From assembly GCA_023391535.1 (NCBI GenBank), contig JAEWAU010000117.1:1-37201 (forward strand): a stretch of DNA of 37,201 bases, written 5' to 3'. The stretch is from Bacillota bacterium (GTDB lineage Bacteria; Bacillota; Clostridia; Oscillospirales; Ethanoligenentaceae). Positions 1 to 6,829 of this stretch are shown one piece after another (position 1 is the stretch's first letter; each line of letters begins with the position of its first letter). The notes beneath the pieces are model-generated. The model ran no database searches and was not told the DNA's origin. It was given only the letters and a program-made list of their open reading frames with translations. The translations under genes were made by a program, and so were the position numbers.

Positions 1-975
1 CGCCTCCAGTCTCCGCACGGCCACGGAGCCGATCACGTCTTTGGGCACATGGATCGTCGTAAGCTCCGGCGTAACGATCTTCGAGGACTCGATATCGTCG
101 AAACCGACCACCGAGCAGTCTTCCGGCACCCGAAGCCCGCAATTCTGCAGGCATTTGATCAGGCCCAGGGCGATATAATCGTTTTCCGCAAAAAAGGCCG
201 TGGGCAGATCGCCGGCGTCCCGGCCATGCAGCAGCTCCGACATGCCGGCAAAGACCGCGTCCACCGTGGGAGACACGTCGAACACGTCCGCCGGCCCGAG
301 GCCGAGCCCGTTTTCCTCCAGCGCCCGCTCAAAGCCCGCCCGCCGCATGCGGAAATTGTAGATGCGGTTGACGGACTGCACATAGCCGATCCTGCGGTGC
401 CCGAGTCCGGCCAGATACCGCGCGGCGGTATAGCCGCCGAGAAAATTATCCATGACGACACAGTTGACGTCGAGATCCTCAAAATAGGAATCGAGCACCA
501 CGAGGTTCCGGTCCGGCGCGGCAATGCAGGCCAGATCCTCCGGCAGCATATCCGAAGCGATCAGCAGCACGCCGCGCACCCTGTTTTCGGATAGCAGCGC
601 GGAGACGCGGGCTGCGAACGATTCGTCGATGTCCATCGTGCGCAGCCAAAAACGGCATCCCATCTTATTGACGGCCCGTTCGATCTCCTGCAAAAGCTCG
701 GAATAGAACTGCGGCATGCCCGACCGTACCTTCGTGATATCCGTCCGCGAACAAACAAGCGTGAGGATATCCGAGCTGCCGGAAGCCGCGCCGTCGGCCC
801 GGCTCGGACGTTTCGCCGGCGCGCCGTACCTCCGCGTGATTTCGAGAACCCGTTGCCTTTTTTCCCTGCTGATCCCCGGTTTATCGTTCAATGCAAAGGA
901 AACCGCGGTTTTGGAAACGCCGGCCATTTTTGCAATATCGGCGATATTCACAGCGTATCGGTCCACCCCATTCAT
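1..975 (-). CDS. LacI-family transcriptional regulator, C-terminus cut by window edge
   Basis: The reverse strand reads open for 325 codons from an ATG at 975 to the first base of the window, with no stop, so the C-terminus lies outside. Residues about 10-35 form a LacI helix-turn-helix (NIADIAKMAGVSKTAVSFAL, then the hinge-proximal NDKPGIS). The rest is a periplasmic-binding-protein-like sugar-sensing domain, with VRGVLLIASD, LGHRRIGYV, FFAENDYIALG and VVGFDDIESS in the usual order. An in-frame ATG at 996 is a possible start; an AAGGGAGG site lies 19 bases before it, which is far for either start. The gene is divergent from a sugar-oxidation operon beginning at 1285 and probably controls it. 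It has its own consensus promoter at 1111-1139. Family assignment is secure; the ligand is unknown. Confidence 0.93.
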   Translation of the reverse strand, partial: MNGVDRYAVNIADIAKMAGVSKTAVSFALNDKPGISREKRQRVLEITRRYGAPAKRPSRADGAASGSSDILTLVCSRTDITKVRSGMPQFYSELLQEIERAVNKMGCRFWLRTMDIDESFAARVSALLSENRVRGVLLIASDMLPEDLACIAAPDRNLVVLDSYFEDLDVNCVVMDNFLGGYTAARYLAGLGHRRIGYVQSVNRIYNFRMRRAGFERALEENGLGLGPADVFDVSPTVDAVFAGMSELLHGRDAGDLPTAFFAENDYIALGLIKCLQNCGLRVPEDCSVVGFDDIESSKIVTPELTTIHVPKDVIGSVAVRRLEA

Positions 976-1110
976 GCGCCGCTTCCCGCGCGTCATTTCT
1001 CTGTGCGTCTGTTCGCCTCCCTTGATGCGGCGAAACACTTCGAATGCGTCAATCTTTTTCGGAAAATGCTGTGGAAATTTTGCTAAAGTATTGCGAGAAG
1101 CTATAAACAA

Positions 1111-1139
1111 ATTATAAAGCCGTCTCCGCGCATTGTCAA
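1111..1139 (-). promoter_or_regulatory. Consensus sigma-A promoter of the lacI-type gene
   Basis: On the minus strand a perfect TTGACA (1139-1134) is followed by 17 bases and a perfect TATAAT (1116-1111). It points into the LacI-family gene starting at 975 or 996. The 8-mer TGTTTATA just downstream of this -10 (plus strand 1102-1109 as TATAAACA) also occurs in the operator-like sequence at 1231-1252, which would suit autoregulation, though AT-rich chance matching is possible. Confidence 0.8.
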
Positions 1140-1191
1140 TCCGGCCGTATCGCGGACAGTCGTTCTACCTGCAAAATCGTGTTTTTTTCTC

Positions 1192-1219
1192 TTGCTTTTT
1201 GGATGGAATACCGTATAAT
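1192..1219 (+). promoter_or_regulatory. Sigma-A promoter of the MDR-Gfo-hydrolase operon
   Basis: TTGCTT at 1192-1197, a 16-base spacer and a perfect TATAAT at 1214-1219 face the operon starting at 1285. The predicted transcription start falls inside or next to the tandem palindrome at 1231-1252, the classical arrangement for repression by a LacI-type protein. Confidence 0.72.
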
Positions 1220-1230
1220 TAAACCAGTCG

Positions 1231-1252
1231 TTTATATAAATGTTTATATAAA
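1231..1252. promoter_or_regulatory. Tandem palindromic operator-like site
   Basis: Two copies of the self-complementary decamer TTTATATAAA (1231-1240 and 1243-1252) are separated by TG. Together they make a 22-base near-perfect palindrome with only the central dinucleotide breaking symmetry. The site lies 11 bases downstream of the -10 box and between the divergent lacI-type gene and the operon, so it is a likely operator for the LacI-family protein. It lacks the central CG of most LacI-family operators, which leaves some doubt. Confidence 0.6.
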
Positions 1253-1284
1253 CTCGCTGGTAAATGCGGAAAGGAAGACAAGCT

Positions 1285-2301
1285 ATGAAAACAGTGTGTA
1301 AAACCGCTGCGGGGTACGGAAACGTCGGCATCGTGGAAAAGGAAATTCCGCGCATTGCTCCCGACGAGGTGCTTGTGAAAATCTGGGCGGCGGGGGTCTG
1401 CGGAAGCGACCTGCTGATCCAGGAGGACAAGCATTTCTACAAGGCGCCGGTCGTGATCGGGCACGAATTTTCGGGCGTGGTGGAAAAGGCGGGCCCCGAG
1501 GTCCGGCACGTCGCGCCGGGCGATCATGTCGTAGCGAATATCGAAACCCGGAGGGGCTGGCTCGGTGTTTCAACGGACGGCGCCTACGCTCCCTACATAG
1601 CCGTCCCCGAAGCCCAGATCTACGTCTACCCGAACACCGTTTCGCTCGACGACGCCTGCTTCACCGAGCCGGTGGTGGCCACGATCCACTGCATGCAGGA
1701 GCGCAACAACGTGCGCGCCGGCGACGATGTGCTGATCGTCGGCCCCGGGCCGATGGGGCTTTTGGGCGTGCAGTTTGCCAAGCTGCGCGGCGCGCGCTCC
1801 GTTACGCTGATCGGGCTTCGGCAGGACGAAAAGCGCCTGCGCATCGGCAAGGCGGTGGGCGCCGACCACATTCTGTATTCCGAAGACGACCCGCAGGAAG
1901 CATTCATGGAGATCACGCACGGCAAGGGCGCCGATTTCGTCCTCGAATGCTCCGCCTCCGAACGCGGCGTGCAGCACGCCATCGACTGCGCGCGCAAATC
2001 CCCCGAGGGCCGTGGCGGCAACGGGGTCATCTCCTTCATCAGCCTGTGGGGCGCGCCCATCACGATCAAGGCGGACCCCGTTTCCCTGTATCAGCTCGAC
2101 ATCAACGGATGCTGGAGCTGGAACGGCAGGGAGAGCTGGGAACGGGCGGTGGACCTGATCACCCGCAGGGTGTTCAACCTCGGCGCGCTGCTCACCAGCC
2201 GCTATACGCTGGAGGAGTGGGAAACGGCCTTTGCAGCCCTGCGCTCCAAGCAGGATGTCAAGGCGTTCATCCATCCCAACGGCACCGATTGGAGACCGTG
2301 A
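1285..2301 (+). CDS. Zinc-type alcohol/polyol dehydrogenase (MDR family) lacking the structural-zinc lobe
   Basis: A 338-residue medium-chain dehydrogenase/reductase, expected to oxidise or reduce a sugar or polyol hydroxyl with NAD(P). The catalytic-zinc ligands are recognisable: Cys39 in GVCGSD, His60-Glu61 in GHEFSG, and Glu128 in the EPVVA motif. The Rossmann glycine motif GPGPMG is at residues 153-158. The cysteine-rich structural-zinc lobe normally found after GD.V is absent: residues 80-105 run straight from GDHVVAN to a DGAYAPY motif, about 20 residues short. The start at 1285 was chosen because AAGGA at 1271-1275 is 9 bases upstream; an ATG at 1264 has no good site. The next gene begins 1 base after the stop, so the two are probably translationally coupled. 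The substrate is unknown. Confidence 0.9.
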   Translation: MKTVCKTAAGYGNVGIVEKEIPRIAPDEVLVKIWAAGVCGSDLLIQEDKHFYKAPVVIGHEFSGVVEKAGPEVRHVAPGDHVVANIETRRGWLGVSTDGAYAPYIAVPEAQIYVYPNTVSLDDACFTEPVVATIHCMQERNNVRAGDDVLIVGPGPMGLLGVQFAKLRGARSVTLIGLRQDEKRLRIGKAVGADHILYSEDDPQEAFMEITHGKGADFVLECSASERGVQHAIDCARKSPEGRGGNGVISFISLWGAPITIKADPVSLYQLDINGCWSWNGRESWERAVDLITRRVFNLGALLTSRYTLEEWETAFAALRSKQDVKAFIHPNGTDWRP

Positions 2302-2302
2302 T

Positions 2303-3463
2303 ATGACAAACGTTGCGGTTATCGGCACGGGCTTTATCGGCAGGCTGCACGTCCAGGAGCTTATGCGTGTTCCTCGGGTCCGGGTAGCGGCGGTGGCGGA
2401 TGAAAATCTCGCGTCGGCAAAGGAGCTTGCGGAGCAGTACGGGATCGATGTCTATACCGACGACTACCGCGCTCTGTTGAAAGACCCCGCCATCGCCGTT
2501 TTCCACAACTGCACGCCGAATCACCTTCATTATTCCATCAACAAGGAGATTCTGGAGGCCGGCCGGCAGCTGCTCTGCGAAAAGCCGCTGGCGGTGGACG
2601 CTTCGCAGGCGGAGGAGCTCCAGAAGCTGGCGGAAGAGCGCGGCCTTTCCACGGGGGTCAATTTCTGCTACCGGTACTACCCCGTCGTGCAGGAGATGGC
2701 CTGCCGCGTAAGGCGGGGCGAAATCGGGAGAATCCACTCCGTTGCGGGGCACTTCTACCAGGACTGGCTGCTGTACGACACCGATTACAACTGGCGGCTG
2801 GACAAGCGTTTTTCCGGCAATTCCCTGGCCGTGGCGGATATCGGAACCCACTGGTGCGATCTTTCCCAGTTTGTGCTGGGTTCCCGCATCACGGAGGTCA
2901 TGGCGGATCTGCAAACCGTCATCCCTGTGCGGAAAAAGGGCGCGCGGAGCGCAAACACGTTTTCCGGGGGCGAAAACAAGCCGGAAGAGCTTACCGAGGT
3001 GCCCGTCGAGCTCGAGGACGCGGGTTCGGTTCTGGTGCATTTTGAAAACGGGACGCGCGGGGTGTTTTCCGTCTGCCAGCTTTGCGCAGGGCGGAAAGTC
3101 TCCATCGACCTGCAGGTTTACGGTACCGCGTCCTCGCTGGAATGGAGACACGAGCGGCCCAACGAGTTCTGGCAGGGCTATCGCGACAAACCCAACGCGG
3201 TCTTCTGCGAAAGCCCCTCGCTGCAAAGCAAAGAAACGGCGCGCTATGCGAGGCTCCCTTCGGGGCACCCCACCGGCTATGCCGACGCCATGCGGAATCT
3301 CTTCTGCGATTTTTACGAAAGCATCGGGCGCGGAGGCGGAGCCGTAAAGCCCCCTGATTTCAGGGACGGGTGGAACGAAATGAAGATCGTCGAAGCCGTT
3401 TTGCAGAGCAATGCGGCGAAAGCCTGGACCTCCGTGCGCGGCAGCCATTCCAATAAAGAGTGA
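2303..3463 (+). CDS. Gfo/Idh/MocA family sugar oxidoreductase
   Basis: A 386-residue NAD(P)-dependent sugar oxidoreductase. The N-terminal Rossmann fold carries GTGFIG at residues 8-13. The CEKP motif at 92-95 supplies the conserved lysine (Lys94), and GTHWCD at 181-186 gives the conserved His183 and Asp186 expected to position the substrate. The length is normal for the family, and the C-terminal beta-sheet domain ends with the usual substrate-capping region. The start at 2303 follows the stop of the dehydrogenase by one base, with GGAG at 2291-2294. Pairing with an MDR enzyme, a glycoside hydrolase and an esterase suggests oxidation of a sugar released from an imported glycoside, for example at C3, but the substrate cannot be read from sequence. 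Confidence 0.93.
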   Translation: MTNVAVIGTGFIGRLHVQELMRVPRVRVAAVADENLASAKELAEQYGIDVYTDDYRALLKDPAIAVFHNCTPNHLHYSINKEILEAGRQLLCEKPLAVDASQAEELQKLAEERGLSTGVNFCYRYYPVVQEMACRVRRGEIGRIHSVAGHFYQDWLLYDTDYNWRLDKRFSGNSLAVADIGTHWCDLSQFVLGSRITEVMADLQTVIPVRKKGARSANTFSGGENKPEELTEVPVELEDAGSVLVHFENGTRGVFSVCQLCAGRKVSIDLQVYGTASSLEWRHERPNEFWQGYRDKPNAVFCESPSLQSKETARYARLPSGHPTGYADAMRNLFCDFYESIGRGGGAVKPPDFRDGWNEMKIVEAVLQSNAAKAWTSVRGSHSNKE

Positions 3464-3471
3464 GCAAAGCG

Positions 3472-3510
3472 GCGTTTCGCCGGGCCGCCTTTCCCGGTTC
3501 GGCGAAACGC
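3472..3510 (+). other. Intercistronic stem-loop
   Basis: An 11-bp perfect stem (GCGTTTCGCCG at 3472-3482 with its complement at 3500-3510) and a 17-base loop lie in the 105-base gap between the oxidoreductase and the glycoside hydrolase. No U-tract follows, so it looks more like an mRNA-processing or stability element than a terminator. Confidence 0.5.
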
Positions 3511-3568
3511 TCCGGAACAAACCCGTCTTTTGTGGAAAAACATTCTACCAAATAAAGAAGAAGGGCGG

Positions 3569-5101
3569 ATGAACATGACAGACACAGCGGTTGAGCAATG
3601 GTCTCTCTTCGAGGCATCCTTTCCATGCTCCGGGACGTTCGATAACCCGTTTACCGAAGTCTCTTTAGAAGCGGAATTTTTCTGCGGGGGCTCCCGCAAA
3701 AAAGTAAGCGGCTTTTACGATGGGGAGGGCGTCTGGAAGATACGGTTCATGCCCGAATGCATCGGGGAATATCAGTTCCGCACCGTCTCGAATATCGGGG
3801 AACTCAACAATCTGCGCGGAAGCTTCCGCGCGGTCCTGCCGGAAGAGGGCAACCACGGTCCGGTCCGCGCGGAGGGCGGCCGTTTCGTTTATGCGGACGG
3901 CACGCCCGCCTATATCTGCGGAACCACCGTTTACGCCTGGTGGTACCGGCCGGACGAGGTGTGCGGCAAAACGATCGCCTCCCTGAAAAAATATGGCTTC
4001 AACAAGGCGCGGATGCTGGTGTTTCCGAAACATCTCACCGGGATGGACGAGATCGATCTGCGCCGCGAGCCGCCCGTTCTCCCCTTTGAGGGCGGCAAAA
4101 ACGCCTACGATTTTTCCAGGCCGAAGGCCGAATATTTCCGGCTGCTGGAACGGAGGGTCGCCGCCCTGCTGGAGGCGGGCATCCAAGCCGACCTGATCCT
4201 GTTCCACTTCTACGATTTCGGTATGTGGGGGCTCGATTCGGGCATGTCCGACCGCGCGGCGCAGTTTTACCTGCGCTATCTTCTGGCGAGGCTCGGCGCC
4301 TTCCGGAACGTGTGGTGGAGCCTCGCCAACGAATGCGACCTCATCTTCGAAAACGGAAGGGCCCGGACTTCGCCCGACCGCCGGGACTGGGACGGCATCG
4401 GCGACTTCCTGCGGACAAACGATCCGTTCTGCCATCTGCGCTCCATCCACAACTGGGGCCCCGTTTACCCCAACAGGCAATGGATGACCCACGTCTCCTA
4501 CCAAAAGCAGAACACCTACAGCCTTCTGATGCAGCTCAAAAGCCTGTATCCGGGAAAGCCCGTGATCGCCGAGGAATACGAATATGAGGGAAACCTTTCC
4601 TACGGATGGGGTAACCTGAGCGGGATGCAGGAAACGCTGCGGCATCTGCTTTCCTTTATGGCGGGGGGCTACGCCACCCACGGCGAATGCTTTGTCGTCG
4701 ACGGGAACCGCACGGATCTGTTCTGGTCCTACGGCGGGGAGATCAGGGGGGAAAGCGCCGCGCGCATCGGGTATTTCAAAAAAATCGTCGAAACCATGCC
4801 GTTTGACCGGATGACCCCCGATCTCACGTTCTGCGACGGTATTTCGAAATTCTGCACGCGGTGCGGTTATGACGTGTTTTTCTATCTGTTTACGCCGGAA
4901 TGCCCGAAAAAAGACCGCATTGTCACCCCCGGGTTCGACGACGGCAAGCGCCGGAGCTATCGGGCGACGGTCTACGACCTGTGGAACATGAAGATTTTAA
5001 AAGAGTGCGCATGGGAAGACGCAGCGATCGAAGCGGGAGGCCTGATCGGCGTCAAGCTGGAGCAGACGGTTGAAACGGCTGTTGCCGGAACGGGCGCGTA
5101 A
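3569..5101 (+). CDS. DUF5060/DUF4038-type glycoside hydrolase, cytoplasmic
   Basis: A 510-residue protein with the architecture of the DUF5060-DUF4038-DUF5605 group, relatives of which include apiosidase-type hydrolases. Residues about 8-95 are a beta-sandwich (EQWSLFEASFPCSGTFDNPF, later FMPECIGEYQFRTVS). Residues about 105-400 are a TIM barrel starting at FVYADGTPAYICGTT. Candidate catalytic acids are Glu255 in SLANECD and Glu335/Glu336 in PVIAEEYEYEG, at the positions expected for a clan-A-like barrel. The C-terminal 100 residues are another beta domain. There is no signal peptide, so it should act on imported saccharides. The start at 3569 (or 3575) follows GAAGAAGGG. It lies between an oxidoreductase and an esterase-like gene in the same operon. 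Family is fairly sure, specificity unknown. Confidence 0.82.
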   Translation: MNMTDTAVEQWSLFEASFPCSGTFDNPFTEVSLEAEFFCGGSRKKVSGFYDGEGVWKIRFMPECIGEYQFRTVSNIGELNNLRGSFRAVLPEEGNHGPVRAEGGRFVYADGTPAYICGTTVYAWWYRPDEVCGKTIASLKKYGFNKARMLVFPKHLTGMDEIDLRREPPVLPFEGGKNAYDFSRPKAEYFRLLERRVAALLEAGIQADLILFHFYDFGMWGLDSGMSDRAAQFYLRYLLARLGAFRNVWWSLANECDLIFENGRARTSPDRRDWDGIGDFLRTNDPFCHLRSIHNWGPVYPNRQWMTHVSYQKQNTYSLLMQLKSLYPGKPVIAEEYEYEGNLSYGWGNLSGMQETLRHLLSFMAGGYATHGECFVVDGNRTDLFWSYGGEIRGESAARIGYFKKIVETMPFDRMTPDLTFCDGISKFCTRCGYDVFFYLFTPECPKKDRIVTPGFDDGKRRSYRATVYDLWNMKILKECAWEDAAIEAGGLIGVKLEQTVETAVAGTGA

Positions 5102-5129
5102 AGCAGTGAGGGAACGGGAGGAAAGGCAG

Positions 5130-6647
5130 ATGGAAAACGAGGAGCATATTCGGGCGCTTTCCTGCATTTCTCTGGAAAGCGGAACGATCCGGGAGGTTCA
5201 ATTCGTAGCGGCGGGGACGTTCGCACTGCCGGGCGGCGGGCGGGAGGAAGGCCTTCCGCCCTTTTTCCGGGTTAAGATTCATTCGGAGCCGGCGCCGGGT
5301 TCGAACGTCAACACGGAGGTCTGGCTTCCCGAAACGGGCTGGAACGGCCGGCTCCTCGGCACGGGAAACGGCGGAGGGGCCGGGAGCATTTGGCATCCCG
5401 TGCTGGCAAACGGCGTCCGCCAGGGCTTCGCGGCGGCGAATACCGATATGGGCACCAGCCCCGACGCGAACCGCGCCGCAGGCTTTCCGGAACGGTGGGC
5501 GGATTTCGGCTACCGCGCCACGCATGTCATGACCGTCGTTGCAAAAGAACTCATAAGGAAATTTTACGGCCGGCCGGCCGACCGCGCCTATTTTATGGGC
5601 AGTTCCACGGGCGGCCAGCAGGGTTTGATGGAGGCGCAGCGCTTTCCCTCCGATTACGACGGGATCGTCGCGGGGGTGCCGGCCAACAACCGCACCCTGC
5701 TGCATACCGCCTTCCTGTGGAATTACAGGGCGCTGCGGGAAGGCCCCGGCAGCCTGCTGAAACGGGAGGACATCGAGCGCATCACCCGAAAAGCCGTTTC
5801 CCTCCGCTCCCCGAAAGACGGGGGGAATGCGGAGGACGCCTTTTTCACGGACCCTGGCTCCTGTGAGCTCAGCTCCGGCGAGATTTTGAAAGATCTCCCG
5901 TTGAGCGGCGAACAGAAGGAGGCGCTGGAAAAAATCTACGCCGGGCCGGTCAATCCGCGGACGGGCGAGCAAATTTACACGCCGATCCCCCTCGGGAGCG
6001 AGAGCTCGCCCTACGGGCTGCTCTATCAGGAGGATTCCGAGCACTGCCCGGAAGACCTTTTCTATCCTTTCCAATGGGCGTTCGGCGGCGACTTCGATTG
6101 CTTCGCGTTCGATTTCGACCGCGACCTCGATGCGCTCAATCAAAAACTCGCGCCGATTCTGAACGCCAACAGCCCCGATCTGGATGCGATGCGGAAAAAC
6201 GGCGGCAAGCTCCTCCTGTATTCCGGCACCGCCGATCCGCTGGTCCCCTATCCGGATGCCCTGAACTACTACGAACGCGTGGCGGAGGCTCAGCGCGGGC
6301 TGGAACGGACGCGGGATTTTTTCAGATATTTTCTGATTCCGGGGCGCTGCCACGGCAGCACGCTCTCGTTCGATATCGGGGATAACGCGTTTCTCTCGGC
6401 TCTAATGGAGTGGGTGGAAAACGGGAAGGCACCCGACCGGATGCTCGCGTCGGCCCGCAGGGGCGGTAACCCCGCCGGGGAAATCCTGGCGCAAAGGCCG
6501 GTGTATGCCTACCCGGAGTTTGCGGAATATGTCTGCGGAGACCCGGACCTCCCCTCCAGCTACCGAAGCCGCACGCACAGGGAAAGCCGTATCCGGCGGC
6601 CCGCCGCACGCTATCTGGCCGCCGGCGCGGCATCGCCCGTCCGCTGA
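5130..6647 (+). CDS. Tannase/feruloyl esterase family alpha/beta-hydrolase, lacking the motif cysteines
   Basis: A 505-residue alpha/beta-hydrolase of the tannase/feruloyl esterase family, which cleave aromatic acyl esters from sugars or other substrates. The nucleophile motif is GSSTGGQQGL with Ser159 as nucleophile. Asp369 in SGTADPLVPY and His408 in PGRCHGS complete the triad. Classical members carry a CS-D-HC motif whose two cysteines form a disulfide next to the triad; here the first is Ser158 and the second is Gly409, so both are lost, although Cys407 sits just before the histidine. No signal peptide is seen. The start at 5130 has AGGA 7 bases upstream; the gap to the preceding gene is 28 bases. 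It is the last gene of the operon. A role in removing ester decorations from imported glycosides is inferred. Confidence 0.85.
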   Translation: MENEEHIRALSCISLESGTIREVQFVAAGTFALPGGGREEGLPPFFRVKIHSEPAPGSNVNTEVWLPETGWNGRLLGTGNGGGAGSIWHPVLANGVRQGFAAANTDMGTSPDANRAAGFPERWADFGYRATHVMTVVAKELIRKFYGRPADRAYFMGSSTGGQQGLMEAQRFPSDYDGIVAGVPANNRTLLHTAFLWNYRALREGPGSLLKREDIERITRKAVSLRSPKDGGNAEDAFFTDPGSCELSSGEILKDLPLSGEQKEALEKIYAGPVNPRTGEQIYTPIPLGSESSPYGLLYQEDSEHCPEDLFYPFQWAFGGDFDCFAFDFDRDLDALNQKLAPILNANSPDLDAMRKNGGKLLLYSGTADPLVPYPDALNYYERVAEAQRGLERTRDFFRYFLIPGRCHGSTLSFDIGDNAFLSALMEWVENGKAPDRMLASARRGGNPAGEILAQRPVYAYPEFAEYVCGDPDLPSSYRSRTHRESRIRRPAARYLAAGAASPVR

Positions 6648-6669
6648 GCCCGGAAAGGACGGGGCTCAG
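6644..6669 (+). other. Stem-loop at the 3' end of the esterase-like gene
   Basis: An 8-bp perfect stem CTGAGCCC/GGGCTCAG overlaps the stop codon of the esterase-like gene. There is no U-tract; the strong terminator lies further downstream at 6735-6796. Confidence 0.45.
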
Positions 6670-6734
6670 TGAAGGGCAGCGGAGATTCTCGAGGGTGGGC
6701 TTCGGGCGCTGAACGCGGTTTTTGCAAGGCTTCC

Positions 6735-6796
6735 CGGCGCAATGAAGCGGTTTGCCCGGCGCTGGCCGTGCAAACCGCTTCATTGCGCCGTTTTTT
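6735..6796 (+). terminator. Rho-independent terminator with a 21-bp perfect stem
   Basis: Bases 6735-6755 pair perfectly with 6770-6790 around a 14-base loop, and a run of six T follows on the plus strand (6791-6796). It ends the plus-strand operon. Because the minus-strand GH92 gene converges here, the same stem may also stop that transcript, though the minus strand lacks a clear U-tract. Confidence 0.9.
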
Positions 6797-6829
6797 CGGT
6801 GCTTTCCGCATCCGCCCGCACATTCGGCT

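Noticed and set aside
1285..3463. myo-Inositol catabolism (IolG/IolE type) as the role of dehydrogenase plus Gfo/Idh/MocA genes
   Set aside because: No iolB, iolC or iolD partner is present and the TIM-barrel isomerases elsewhere lack IolE-specific context.
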